Shown piece after piece: positions 44,517-54,283 of a stretch of 64,000 nt of DNA. Under the pieces are notes generated by a model. The model had not been told where the DNA came from and did not search any database. It was given only the letters and a program-made list of their open reading frames with translations. Within the stretch, counting starts at the first letter, position 1; each line of letters begins with the position of its first letter. The stretch comes from Lolium rigidum (taxonomy: Eukaryota > Streptophyta > Magnoliopsida > Poales > Poaceae): contig NC_061508.1 in assembly GCF_022539505.1 (NCBI RefSeq), positions 340,393,484-340,457,483 of the forward strand. The letters are read 5' to 3'. A program made the position numbers and the translations under genes.

Positions 44517-45044
44517 ATGGCTTCCATCGTATGTCTAACACCCCGGGAGGCGGAGGCGCTTTGCGCCTCGAACTACCCCTGCCCACCCGGCTACCGCGTC
44601 CCGACCGGCTGGTTGCTGAGCGTCGGAGGCGTACCGGTCCCTCCTATCCCTCTAGGTGTGCCACGCGAGATGGCCATCACGAACCACTACTATTTCGAGC
44701 TCACGCCTGAGCAGCGGAGGAATCCCCAGTGGCATCCCGACTACAGCCCGACATGGGACAACTTCTTCATCAATCGGCGTGAGAGGGCGGTTGCCAGGTA
44801 CGAGGAGGACGGCCCGCCTCCTTCGAACTTCAACGAGGCCGGCCGTCGGATGTGGTGGCGCGGCCGGACTCTCCAGAGCGTCATGGCCTATCGCGGCCCC
44901 CGCCTGCGCTACCCTCAATCCCAGCCCACGCGTGGTCATCCGCCGAGGTTCGACAACCGCGACCCCGATGGTAGCGACGATGACGTCGGCGACTATGATG
45001 ACTACGGTGGCGACTATTATAGGGCTAGGCACGACTATGATTGA
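44517..45044 (+). CDS. Intact 175-aa CACTA cargo ORF of unknown function
   Basis: Open from the ATG at 44517 (MASIVCLTPREAEALCASNY) to TGA at 45044, one of the few unbroken genes of the element. The N-terminal third has PCPPGYRVPTGWLLSVGG and PVPPIPLG. The middle has YFELTPEQRRNPQWHPDYS and TWDNFFINRRERAVARYEED. A MWWRGRTLQSVM stretch follows, and the tail is strongly acidic and tyrosine-rich (GSDDDVGDYDDYGGDYY). There is no signal peptide or membrane segment. A TATA box lies about 45 bp upstream. I recall similar hypothetical proteins from Triticeae CACTA elements but no function. It is convergent with the AP2/ERF gene. GC-rich codon use contrasts with the neighbouring retrotransposon DNA. 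Confidence 0.75.
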   Translation: MASIVCLTPREAEALCASNYPCPPGYRVPTGWLLSVGGVPVPPIPLGVPREMAITNHYYFELTPEQRRNPQWHPDYSPTWDNFFINRRERAVARYEEDGPPPSNFNEAGRRMWWRGRTLQSVMAYRGPRLRYPQSQPTRGHPPRFDNRDPDGSDDDVGDYDDYGGDYYRARHDYD

Positions 45045-45252
45045 ATGGCTCCAACATTCGAATCCGGCCATGTATCTTATTTTTCAGTTGAACTCGTACT
45101 TTAATTTCAGTTCAATCGTAATAAATTTCGTGTCAACCACTTTATTGAACAAAAACAACCGACAACGACTTTATAAACTAAATTTAAACTAATAGAACCG
45201 ACAACGACTTTATTGAAATTACAATAAAATAGATAAATTACTAGTCTAGTCT

Positions 45253-45439
45253 CTACTCGTCGTCGGAGGTTGTCTCCGTCCAAATGTCATCCCATCGAGG
45301 GTCGTTTTCGGTCCAAGTTGTATTCGGGTTCTCGAGCTCGAAGGCGGCGACGGCCCGACGGTGGCGCCTGTTGGACCTGCGTTGTGCCCTAAGGTTAGCA
45401 AAGAACGCGTCGGTGTTGTCGACATCGTTGGGGAACTGC
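45253..45439 (-). pseudogene. AP2/ERF-domain cargo gene, 3' part
   Basis: Codes the C-terminus, from about QFPNDVDNTDAFFANLRAQR to TTWTENDPRWDDIWTETTSD and the stop at 45253. It is the continuation of 52157-52493 beyond the E insertion: without E and one copy of the GCCCT duplication, the frame joins at ...RQWRA/QFPND. The acidic and Trp-rich tail resembles an activation-type region, but that is inference. Confidence 0.85.
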
Positions 45440-45444
45440 GCCCT
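45440..45444. other. Target-site duplication of element E, left copy
   Basis: GCCCT, repeated at 52157-52161. It lies inside the AP2/ERF coding sequence. Confidence 0.95.
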
Positions 45445-47043
45445 TGATGGCGTGTATTTCACACGTTCGTTGGGCAACCCCAAGAGGAAGGTATGATGCG
45501 CACAACAGCAAGTTTTCCCTCAGAAAGAAACCAAGGTTTATCGAACCAGGAGGAGCCAAGAAGCACGTTGAAGGTTGATGGCGGCGGGATGTAGTGCGGC
45601 GCAACACCGGAGATTCCGGCGCCAACGTGGAACCTGCACAACACAACCAAAGTACTTTGCCCCAACGAAACAGTGAGGTTGTCAATCTCACCGGCTTGTC
45701 TGTAACAAAGGATTAACCGTATTGTGTGGAAGATGATTGTTTGCAGAGAAAACAGTAGAAACAAGTATTGCAGCAGATTTGTATTTCAGTATTAAAGAAT
45801 GGACCGGGGTCCACGAGTTCACTAGAGGTGTCTCTCCCATAAGATAAAAGCATGTTGGGTGAACAAATTACAGTCGGGCAATTGACAAATAGAGAGGGCA
45901 TAACAATGCACATACATGACATGATAAGTATAGTGAGATTTAATTGGGCATTAGGACAAAGTACATAGACCGCCATCCAACCGCATCTATGCCTAAAAAG
46001 TCCACCTTCAGGTTATCATCCGAACCCCCTCCAGTATTAAGTTGCAAAGCAACAGACAATTGCATTAAGTATGGTGCGTAATGTAATCAACAACTACATC
46101 CTCGGACATAGCGCCAATGTTTTATCCCTAGTGGCAACAACACAACACAACCTTAGAACTTTCGTCACTCGTCCCGGTGTCAATGCGAGCATGAACCCAC
46201 TATCGAGCATAAATACTCCCTCTTGGAGTTAAAAGTAAAAACTTGGCCAGAGCCTCTACTAGTAACGGAGAGCATGCAAGATCATAAACAACACATATGT
46301 AATAACTTGATAATTAACATGACATGGTATTCTCTATCCATCGGATCCCGACAAACACAACATATAGAATTACGGATAGATGATCTTGATCATGTTAGGC
46401 AGCTCACAAGATCCGACAATGAAGCACAATGAGGAGAAGACAACCATCTAGCTACTGCTATGGACCCATAGTCCAGGGGTGAACTACTCACTCATCACTC
46501 CGGAGGCGACCATGGCGGTGTAGAGTCCTCCGGGAGATGAATCCCCTCTCCGGCAGGGTGCCGGAGGAGATCTCCGGAATCCCCGAGATGGGATCGGCGG
46601 CGGTGGCGTCTCGGCAAGGTTTTCCGTATCGTGGTTTTTCGCATCGGGGGTTTCGCGACGGAGGCTTTAAGTAGGCGGAAGGGCAACGTGGGGGGCCACA
46701 CGAGGGCCCCACACTACGGGTCGGCGCGGCCAAGACCTAGGCCGCGCCGCCCTATAGTGGCGGCCCCTCGTGGCCCCACTTCGACTCCTCTTCGGTCTTC
46801 CGGAAGCTTCGTGGCAAAATAGGACCCTGGGTCTTGATTTCGTCCAATTCCGAGAATATTTCGTTACTAGGATTTCTGAAACCAAAAACAGCAGAAAACA
46901 AAGAATCGGCTCTTCGGCATCTTGTTAATAGGTTAGTTCCAGAAAATGCACGAATATGACATAAAGTGTGCATAAAACATGTAGGTATCATCAATAATAT
47001 GGCATGGAACATAAGAAATTATCGATACGTTGGAGACGTATCA
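45445..47043 (-). repeat. 3' LTR of element E
   Basis: 1599 bp from TGATGGCGTGTATTTC to GGAGACGTATCA. It includes a TATA-like CCTACTTAAAGCC at about 46664-46676 (minus strand) and a GC-rich block at 46680-46760. Confidence 0.94.
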
Positions 47044-47059
47044 GCATCCCCAAGCTTAG
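47044..47059 (-). promoter_or_regulatory. Polypurine tract of element E
   Basis: CTAAGCTTGGGGATGC on the minus strand next to the 3' LTR. Identical motifs recur inside at 48923-48938 and 48981-48996. Confidence 0.8.
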
Positions 47060-49627
47060 TTCTGCTCGTCCCGAGCAGGTAAAACGATAACAAAGATAAT
47101 TTCTGAAGTGACATGCCATCATAACCTTGATCATACTATTTGTAAACATATGTAATGAATGCAGCGATCAAAACAATGGTAATGACATGAGTAAACAAGT
47201 GAATCATAAAGCAAAGACTTTTCATGAATAGTACTTCAAGACAAGCATCAATAAGTCTTGCATAAGAGTTAACTCATAAAGCAATAAATCAAAGTAAAGG
47301 TATTGAAGCAACACAAAGGAAGATTAAGTTTCAGCGGTTGCTTTCAACTTGCAACATGTATATCTCATGGATAATTGTCAACATAGAGTAATATAACAAG
47401 TGCAATATGCAAGTATGTAGGAATCATTGCATAGTTCACACAAGTGTTTGCTTCTTGAGGTGGAGAGAGATAGGTGAACTGACTCAACATAAAAGTAAAA
47501 AGAATGGTCCTTCAAAGAGGAAAGCATCGATTGCTATATTTGTGCTAGAGCTTTTATTTTGAAAACATGAAACAATTTTGTCAACGGTAGTAATAAAGCA
47601 TATGAGTTATGTAAATTATATCTTACAAGTTGCAAGCCTCATGCATAGTATACTAATAGTGCCCGCACCTTGTCCTAATTAGCTTGGACTACCGGATCTT
47701 TGCAATACACATGTTTTAACCAAGTGTCACAATGGGGTACCTCCATGCCGCCTGTACAAAGGTCTAAGGAGAAAGCTCGCATTTCGGATTTCTCGCTTTT
47801 GATTATTCTCAACTTAGACATCCATACCGGGACAACATGGACAACAGATAATGGACTCCTCTTTAATGCATAAGCATGTGGCAACAATTATTATTCTCAT
47901 ATGAGATTGAGGATATATGTCCAAAACTGAAACTTCCACCATGAATCATGGCTTTAGTTAGCGGCCCAATGTTCTTCTCTAACAATATGCATGCTCCAAC
48001 CATAAATGTGGTAGATCTCTCTTACTTCAGAAAAGACGGACATGCATAGCAACTCACATGATATTCAACAGATAATAGTTGATGGCGTCCCCAGGAACAT
48101 GGTTATCGCACAACAAGCAACTTAATAAGAGATAAAGTGCATAAGTACATATTCAATACCACAATAGTTTTTAAGCTATTTGTCCCATGAGCTATATATT
48201 GCAAAGGTGAATGATGGAATTTTAAAGGTAGCACTCAAGCAATTTACTTTGGAATGGCGGATAAATACCATGTAGTAGGTAGGTATGGTGGACACAAATG
48301 GCATAGTGGTTGGCTCAACGATTTTGGATGCATGAGAAGTATTCCCTCTCGATACAAGGTTTAGGCTAGCAAGGTTGTTTGAAACAAACACAAGGATGAA
48401 CGGTGCAGCAAAACTCACATAAAAGACATATTGTAAACATTATAAGACTCTACACCGTCTTCCTTGTTGTTCAAAACTCAATACTAGATATTATCTAGAC
48501 TCTAGAGAAACCAAATATGCAAACCAAATTAGCAAGCTCTAAGTGTTTCTCCATTAATAGGTGCAAAGTATATGATGCAAGAGCTTAAACAAGAGCACAA
48601 CAATTGCCAAGTATCAAATTATCCAAGACATTTTAGAATTACTACATGTAGTATTTTCCAATTCCAACCATATAACAATTTAACGAAGAAGAAACTTCGC
48701 CATGAATACTATGAGTAGAGCCTAAGGACATACTTGTCCATATGCTACAGCGGAGCGTGTCTCTCTCCCACAAAGTGAATGCTAGGATCCATTTTATTCA
48801 AACAAAACAAAAACAAAAACAAACCGACGCTCCAAGCAAAGTGCATAAGATGTGACGGAATAAAAATATAGTTTCGGGGGAGGAACCCGATAATGTTGTC
48901 GATGAAGAAGGGGATGCCTTGGGCATCCCCAAGCTTAGACGCTTGAGTCTTCTTAGAATATGCAGGGGTGAACCACCGGGGCATCCCCAAGCTTAGAGCT
49001 TTCACTCTCCTTGATCATATTGCATCATACTCCTCTCTTGATCCTTGAAAACTTCCTCCACACCAAACTCGAAACAACTCATTAGAGGGTTAGTGCACAA
49101 TAAAAATTAACATGTTCAGAGGTGACATAATCATTCTTAACACTTCTGGACATTGCATAAAGCTACTGGACATTAATGGATCAAAGAAATTCATCCAACA
49201 TAGCAAAAGAGGCAATGCGAAATAAAAGGCAGAATCTGTCAAAACAGAACATTCCGTAAAGATGGATTTTATTAGGGCACCAGACTAGCTCAAATAAAAA
49301 TGCCCAAATTGAATGAAAGTTGCGTACATATCTGCGGATCACTCACGTAAATTGGCTTAATTTTCTGAGTTACCTACAGAGAATTAGACCCAGATTCGTG
49401 ACAGAAAAGAAATCTGTTTCGCGCAGTAATCCAAATCTAGTATTTACTTTACTATCAAAGACTTTACTTGGCACAACAAAACATAAAACTAAGATAAGGA
49501 GAGGTTGCTACAGTAGTAAACAACTTCCAAGACTCAAATATAAAACAAAAATACTGTAGCAAAATAACACATGGGTTATCTCCCAAGAAGTTCTTTCTTT
49601 ATAGCCATTAAGATGGGCTCAGCAGCT
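47060..49627 (-). other. Non-coding 3' internal domain of element E
   Basis: Similar over its whole length to B 13007-15596. It contains the small ORF 48176-48418 noted under the A element's small ORF, and the tandem pair with polypurine-like motifs at 48919-48998. Confidence 0.8.
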
Positions 49628-50293
49628 TTAATGATGCACTCGCAAGAAATAGTTTTTGGAGCAAAAGAGAGCATCAAGAGGCAAATTCAAAACACATTCA
49701 AGTCTAAAATGCTTCCTATGCATAGGAATCTTGTAAATAAACAAGTTCATGAAGAGCAAAGTAACAAGCATAGGAAGATAAAACAAGTGTAGCTTCAAAA
49801 ATTTCAGCACATAGAGAGGTGTTTTAGTAACATGAAAATTTCTACAACCATATTTTCCTCTCTCATAATAATTTTCAGTAGCATCATGAGCAAACTCAAC
49901 AATGTAACTATCACATAAAGCATTCTTATCATGAGTCTCATGCATAAAATTATTACTCTCCACGAAAGCATAATCAATTTTATTAGTTGTAGTGGGAGCA
50001 AATTCAACAAAGTGGCTATCATCATATATAGGAGGCATATTGTGATCATAAAAGAAAATTTTATCCTCAATGCTTGGGGGACTAAAAAGATCATGCTCAT
50101 CAGAGCCAGCTTCCCCAAGCTTAGAATTTTCCATAGCATTAGCAACAATGGTGTTCAAAGCATCCATAGTAATAACATTCCCATTAGCATGCATATAAAG
50201 TTCCATGGGTTTTTTAATTCTCTCTTCAAACACATCATGTCCTAATTCAAGATAAAGTTCATAAAGATCTCTCATATTTTTGTTGTTTTCCAT
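49628..50293 (-). CDS. Conserved acidic ORF of non-autonomous elements, intact copy in E
   Basis: A 221-aa frame from the ATG at 50293 (MENNKNMRDLYELYLELGHD) to 49628. Residues 1-50 look helical and charged. Then comes KLGEAGSDEHDLFSPPSIED, one DHNMPPIYDD repeat, FVEFAPTTTNKIDYAFVESN and NFMHETHDKNALCDSYIVEF. A basic YYERGKYGCRNFHVTKT follows, then a hydrophobic stretch KFLKLHLFYLPMLVTLLFMN that could span a membrane. It sits where gag normally lies, about 230 bases from the primer site. No gag, protease or zinc-knuckle feature is seen. Copies in B and C are frameshifted or interrupted. Function unknown. Confidence 0.68.
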   Translation of the reverse strand: MENNKNMRDLYELYLELGHDVFEERIKKPMELYMHANGNVITMDALNTIVANAMENSKLGEAGSDEHDLFSPPSIEDKIFFYDHNMPPIYDDSHFVEFAPTTTNKIDYAFVESNNFMHETHDKNALCDSYIVEFAHDATENYYERGKYGCRNFHVTKTPLYVLKFLKLHLFYLPMLVTLLFMNLFIYKIPMHRKHFRLECVLNLPLDALFCSKNYFLRVHH

Positions 50294-50527
50294 TATGCTT
50301 AACTAGTGAAATAAAAACATGCATGATATTTAGTAAAGTAAAACAAGTAACTAATTTTTTTGTGTTTTTGATATAGAATGCAAGACAGTAAGTAAAGTAA
50401 AGCTAGCAACTAATTTTTTTGTGTTTTGATATAATGCAGCAAACAAAGTAGTAAATAAAATAAAGCAAGACAAAAACAAAGTAAAGAGATTGAGAAGTGG
50501 AGACTCCCCTTGCAGCGTGTCTTGATC

Positions 50528-50544
50528 TCCCGGCAACGGCGCCA
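50528..50544 (-). promoter_or_regulatory. Primer binding site of element E (tRNA-Asp type)
   Basis: TCCCGGCAACGGCGCCA, 16 of 17 matching the tRNA-Asp 3' end, 11 bases from the LTR start at 50556. Confidence 0.9.
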
Positions 50545-50555
50545 GAAAATATGCT

Positions 50556-52156
50556 TGATGGCGTGTATTTCACACGTTCGTTGGGCAACCCCAAGAGGAA
50601 GGTATGATGCGCACAGCAGCAAGTTTTCCCTCGGAAAGAAACCAAGGTTTATCGAACCAGGAGGAGCCAAGAAGCACGTTGAAGGTTGATGGCGGCGGGA
50701 TGTAGTGCGGCGCAACACCGGAGATTCCGGCGCCAACGTGGAACCCGCACAACACAACCAAAGTACTTTGCCCCAACGAAACAGGTGAGGTTGTCAATCT
50801 CACCGGCTTGCTGTAACAAAGGATTAACCGTATTGTGTGGAAGATGATTGTTTGCAGAGAAAACGAGTAGAAACAAGTATTGCAGCAGATTTGTATTTCA
50901 AGTATTAAAGAATGGACCGGGGTCCACAGTTCACTAGAGGTGTCTCTCCCATAAGATAAAAGCATGTTGGGTGAACAAATTACGGTCGGGCAATTGACAA
51001 ATAGAGAGGGCATAACAATGCACATACATGACATGATAAGTATAGTGAGATTTAATTGGGCATTACGACAAAGTACATAGACCGCCATCCAACTGCATCT
51101 ATGCCTAAAAGTCCACCTTCGAGGTTATCATCCGAACCCCTCCAAGTATTAAGTTGCAAAGCAACGAGACAATTGCATTAAGTATGGTGCGTAATGTAAT
51201 CAACAACTACATCCTCGGACATAGCGCCAATGTTTTATCCCTAGTGGCAACGAGCACAACACAACCTTAGAACTTTCGTCATCTGTCCCGGGTGTCAATG
51301 CGGGCATGAACCCACTATCGAGCATAAATACTCCCTCTTGGAGTTAAAAGTAAAAACTTGGCCGGAGCCTCTACTAGTAACGGAGAGCATGCAAGATCAT
51401 AAACAACACATATGTAATAACTTGATAATTAACATGACATGGTATTCTCTATCCATCGGATCCCGACAAACACAACATATAGAATTACGAGATAGATGAT
51501 CTTGATCATGTTAGGCAGCTCACAAGATCCGACAATGAAGCACAATGAGGAGAAGACAACCATCTAGATACCGCTATGGACCCATAGTCCAGGGGTGAAC
51601 TACTCACTCATCACTCCGGAGGCGACCATGGCGGTGTAGAGTCCTCCGGGAGATGAATCCCCTCTCCGGCAGGGTGCCGGAGGAGATCTCCGGAATCCCC
51701 GAGATGGGATCGGCGGCGGTGGCGTCTCGCAAGGTTTTCCGTATCGTGGTTTTTCGCATCGGGGGTTTCGCGACGGAGGCTTTAAGTAGGCGGAAGGGCA
51801 ACGTGGGGGCCACACGAGGGCCCCACACTACAGGTCGGCGCGGCCAAGACCCGGGCCGCGCCGCCCTATAGTGGCGGCCCCTCGTGGCCCCACTTCGACT
51901 CCTCTTCGGTCTTCCGGAAGCTTCGTGGCAAAATAGGACCCCGGGTCTTGATTTCGTCCAATTCCGAGAATATTTCGTTACTAGGATTTCTGAAACCAAA
52001 AACAGCGAGAAAACAGAACCGGCTCTTCGGCATCTTGTTAATAGGTTAGTTCCAGAAAATGCACGAATATGACATAAAGTGTGCATAAAACATGTAGGTA
52101 TCATCAATAATATGGCATGGAACATAAGAAATTATCGATACGTTGGAGACGTATCA
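50556..52156 (-). repeat. 5' LTR of element E
   Basis: 1601 bp, the mate of 45445-47043. Followed by TSD GCCCT. Confidence 0.94.
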
Positions 52157-52493
52157 GCCCTCCACTGGCGCATCAACTGCTCGTCGCGCTCGGCGATGGC
52201 GATCCTGCGCTGCACCTGGCGGTGCCGGCGACGGTCCTCGTCGTCGACGAGGCACGGCGGTGGCGCGAGGAACTCCGCCTCCTCTAGCGATTCAACATCC
52301 GGGAAGTTCATGTCGCGCCCGGCCGCCGAAAGCGCCACGCTGCCGCGTCGTAAGCGCGCGCCGCCAGCTCCGGCGTGTTGTACGTGCCGAGGGTGAGGCG
52401 GAAGCCACCGGCGCGTATCTCGGCGGTGAACCTACCGCTCGGACGCACTCGAACGCCACGGAAACCGGACGCCCCTCGACGACGTGGAGGCAT
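52157..52493 (-). pseudogene. AP2/ERF-domain cargo gene of the CACTA element, 5' part
   Basis: The ATG at 52493 begins [20 protein letters not shown] and continues with a single AP2/ERF domain at residues about 8-55 ([39 protein letters not shown]). It has the family's RGVR, WRFRRP-type end and AYDAAA helix motif. Right after the domain one base appears to be missing (about 52322), shifting the frame to [20 protein letters not shown] and on to QLMRQWRA at the E insertion. Full length would be about 174 aa. AP2/ERF proteins bind DNA in the nucleus. A TATA box is 60 bp upstream. This copy is broken twice, by the shift and by E. I recall AP2-domain ORFs in other Triticeae CACTA elements. Confidence 0.9.
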
Positions 52494-52549
52494 CCCGGAG
52501 ATGAATGAGCGGAGGCGGTGGCGACGTGTGGTTGCGCCCGCACTCGTCG

Positions 52550-52560
52550 CTCTATATAGC
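52550..52560 (-). promoter_or_regulatory. TATA box of the AP2/ERF cargo gene
   Basis: GCTATATAGAG on the minus strand, about 60 bases before the ATG at 52493. Confidence 0.65.
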
Positions 52561-52740
52561 GCACGCGGGGCATGGCACGTATAAGCGGTGGCTACACGTC
52601 GCACGCCGGCGTCGGCGGGGCGAGGCACGTGGAAGCGGTGGCTACACGTCGCACGCCGGCGTCGGCGGGGCGAGGCACGTGGAAGCGGTGACGACACGTC
52701 GCATGACGGCGTCGACGGGACGCGACACGTGTGGCACGGC
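52561..52740. repeat. Tandem repeat upstream of the AP2/ERF gene, about 53-bp unit
   Basis: Three to four copies containing GCACGTGGAAGCGGTGG and CTACACGTCGCACGCCGG. Every unit carries ACGT cores (CACGTG in several), the kind of site bound by bZIP or bHLH factors; that role is inference. It sits directly upstream of the TATA box. Confidence 0.88.
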
Positions 52741-53044
52741 GGCGGTGAAAAGGGGTGAAACATACACGACTATCCGTTTCATATGATGCGAGATGCAAAT
52801 AGGTATATGGATGTCATATTCATGTTCATTAGCTTTTTCTGATCAATATTCATATATAAAACATTTGTATTTGAGTTACCATTCAAAAGTTATTGAAATA
52901 ATAGTTTTATTAATTTAAAATAGAAAAAAGAAAAAGGGGTGAAGATCGAGGTATGCTGATCCGTGGCACAGCCCATCCAACGGCTCTAGGCCGTTGGATT
53001 CAAACGGCCAGAGCCGTTGGATGCAGTTCCCACGGATCAGCTCC
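52741..53044. other. Spacer between divergent CACTA genes
   Basis: AT-rich until about 52940, then an inverted repeat CCAACGGCTCTAGGCCGTTGG with a further AGCCGTTGG at 52977-53021. No ORF. Confidence 0.6.
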
Positions 53045-53190
53045 TACCCCCTTTTGTCGCGGGTCGTGCCACGGCCCGCGATAAAAGGCCCCCCCTTTTA
53101 TCGCGGGTGGTGGCACGACCCGCGACAAAAGGGGGGCCTTTTATCGCGGGTCGTGCCACCACCCGCGACAAAAGGGGTTAGGTATAAAAC
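53045..53190 (+). promoter_or_regulatory. Internal copy of the CACTA subterminal repeats plus TATA box
   Basis: Alternating CCTTTTATCGCGGGT and CCCGCGACAAAAGGGG motifs at 53050-53175 form strong hairpins. GGTATAAAACC follows at about 53181-53191. The arrangement, repeats then TATA, matches the left end of the element (40700-40913). Confidence 0.75.
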
Positions 53191-54283
53191 CTGGGCGCCG
53201 CGGGCGGTGCCTCCACCCGCGACACACGGAGGCCATTCCCCTTAGCAAAATTGCGCCGCCAGGCTGCCCATTTTCGCCGCCGCCGCCGGCCATCTTCCTC
53301 GCCTCCGGCCGCCGCCCCCCCACTTCTGAGCCGCCTCTTCGCCGCCCCGCCTCGATCTGCGCCGCCTCTTCACCGCCCCGCCTCGATCTGCGCCGCCTCT
53401 GCGCCGCCCCGCCTCGATCTGCGCCACCTCGCCTCGATCTGCGCCGCTCCGGCCGCCGCCTCCTCTGGGGCACCCCGGCCGCCGCCGCCACCTCTGCGCC
53501 ACCCTGCAGGTAGCCGCCACCCTCCGCCGCCCCGCGCGGCCGCCGGTGCCGGCCGGCCATGCCTTTTTTTAATTAGTTAGTTAGTTTAGTTTAGTTAGTA
53601 TTAGTATTTAGTTTTAATTAGTATTAGTTAGTTAGTATTAGTATTAGTATTTAGATTAAATTTTATATTAGTTAGTATTAGTATTAGTATTTTGTAGATA
53701 GTTAATTCAAATTTTGTAGTTACTTAGTTTAAATTTTGTATTAATTCAAATCTTGTAGTTAGTTAGATTAAATTTTATATTAGTTTAAATTTTGTATTAG
53801 TTAGCTTGTAAACAACCGACGCAAACACTCTCGCGAACAACACTCGCCGACACCGCTCTCGCTCTCGCGAACAACACTCGCCGACACCCCTCTCCATCTC
53901 GCGAACACTCGCCGACACCCCTCTCCCTCTCAGGAACAACCGACGCAAACACTCACCGACACCCCTCTCCCTCTCGCGAACAACACTCGCCGACACCCCT
54001 CTTCTCTCCCTGTCACGAACAACCGACACCGACACCGGCCCTCTCCCTCTCGCAAACACCTCTCTCTCCCTCTCGCGAAAACCACCGACGCCGCAACTCC
54101 CATCTTCTCTCCCTCTCGCGAACAACCGACGCCGACACCGGCCCTCTCCCTCTCGCGAACAACCAACGCCGATTAGTGTTAGGGTTAGGTTAGTGTTTGG
54201 TTAGCTAGGGTTAGGGTTTGGTTAGTGTTTGATTAGGGTTAGGGTTAGAACATGTACTTATCGATTTAATTTTTGCGTAAACA
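53191..54283 (+). other. Low-complexity leader of the second CACTA gene
   Basis: Four different simple arrays follow each other: GCCGCC and CCTCGATCTGCGCC repeats (53260-53540), TTAGTTAGTATTAG repeats (53570-53800), CGAACAACACTCGCCGACAC repeats (53815-54170), and TTAGGGTTAGGGTT-like repeats (54178-54255). The ORFs seen on either strand are chance products of the repeats. It is likely 5' untranslated or intronic. Confidence 0.65.

Larger units (their letters stand above)
45445..52156 (-). mobile_element. Element E: non-autonomous Athila-like retrotransposon inside the CACTA AP2/ERF gene
   Basis: A 6712-bp minus-strand element with LTRs 45445-47043 and 50556-52156, perfect TSD GCCCT, a 16-of-17 tRNA-Asp primer site, a polypurine tract and a 3.5-kb interior without pol. 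The only sizeable ORF is the acidic ORF 49628-50293. LTR copies are nearly identical, differing mostly by one-base indels, so the insertion looks young. Another copy of the same LTR starts at 61371. Confidence 0.95.

Noticed and set aside
52494..52763. N-terminal extension of the AP2/ERF ORF
   Set aside because: It reads through the TATA box and the tandem repeat; the ATG at 52493 with a TATA 60 bp upstream is the better start.
53141..53560. Minus-strand 139-aa ORF with Arg/Gly repeats, and plus-strand Pro/Ala repeats
   Set aside because: They are products of GCC-rich simple repeats in a leader region; no conserved domain.
54178..54255. Interstitial telomere
   Set aside because: The TTAGGGTT-like units are few, irregular and mixed with TTAGTGTTTGG; it looks like a degenerate local array, not a telomere relic.
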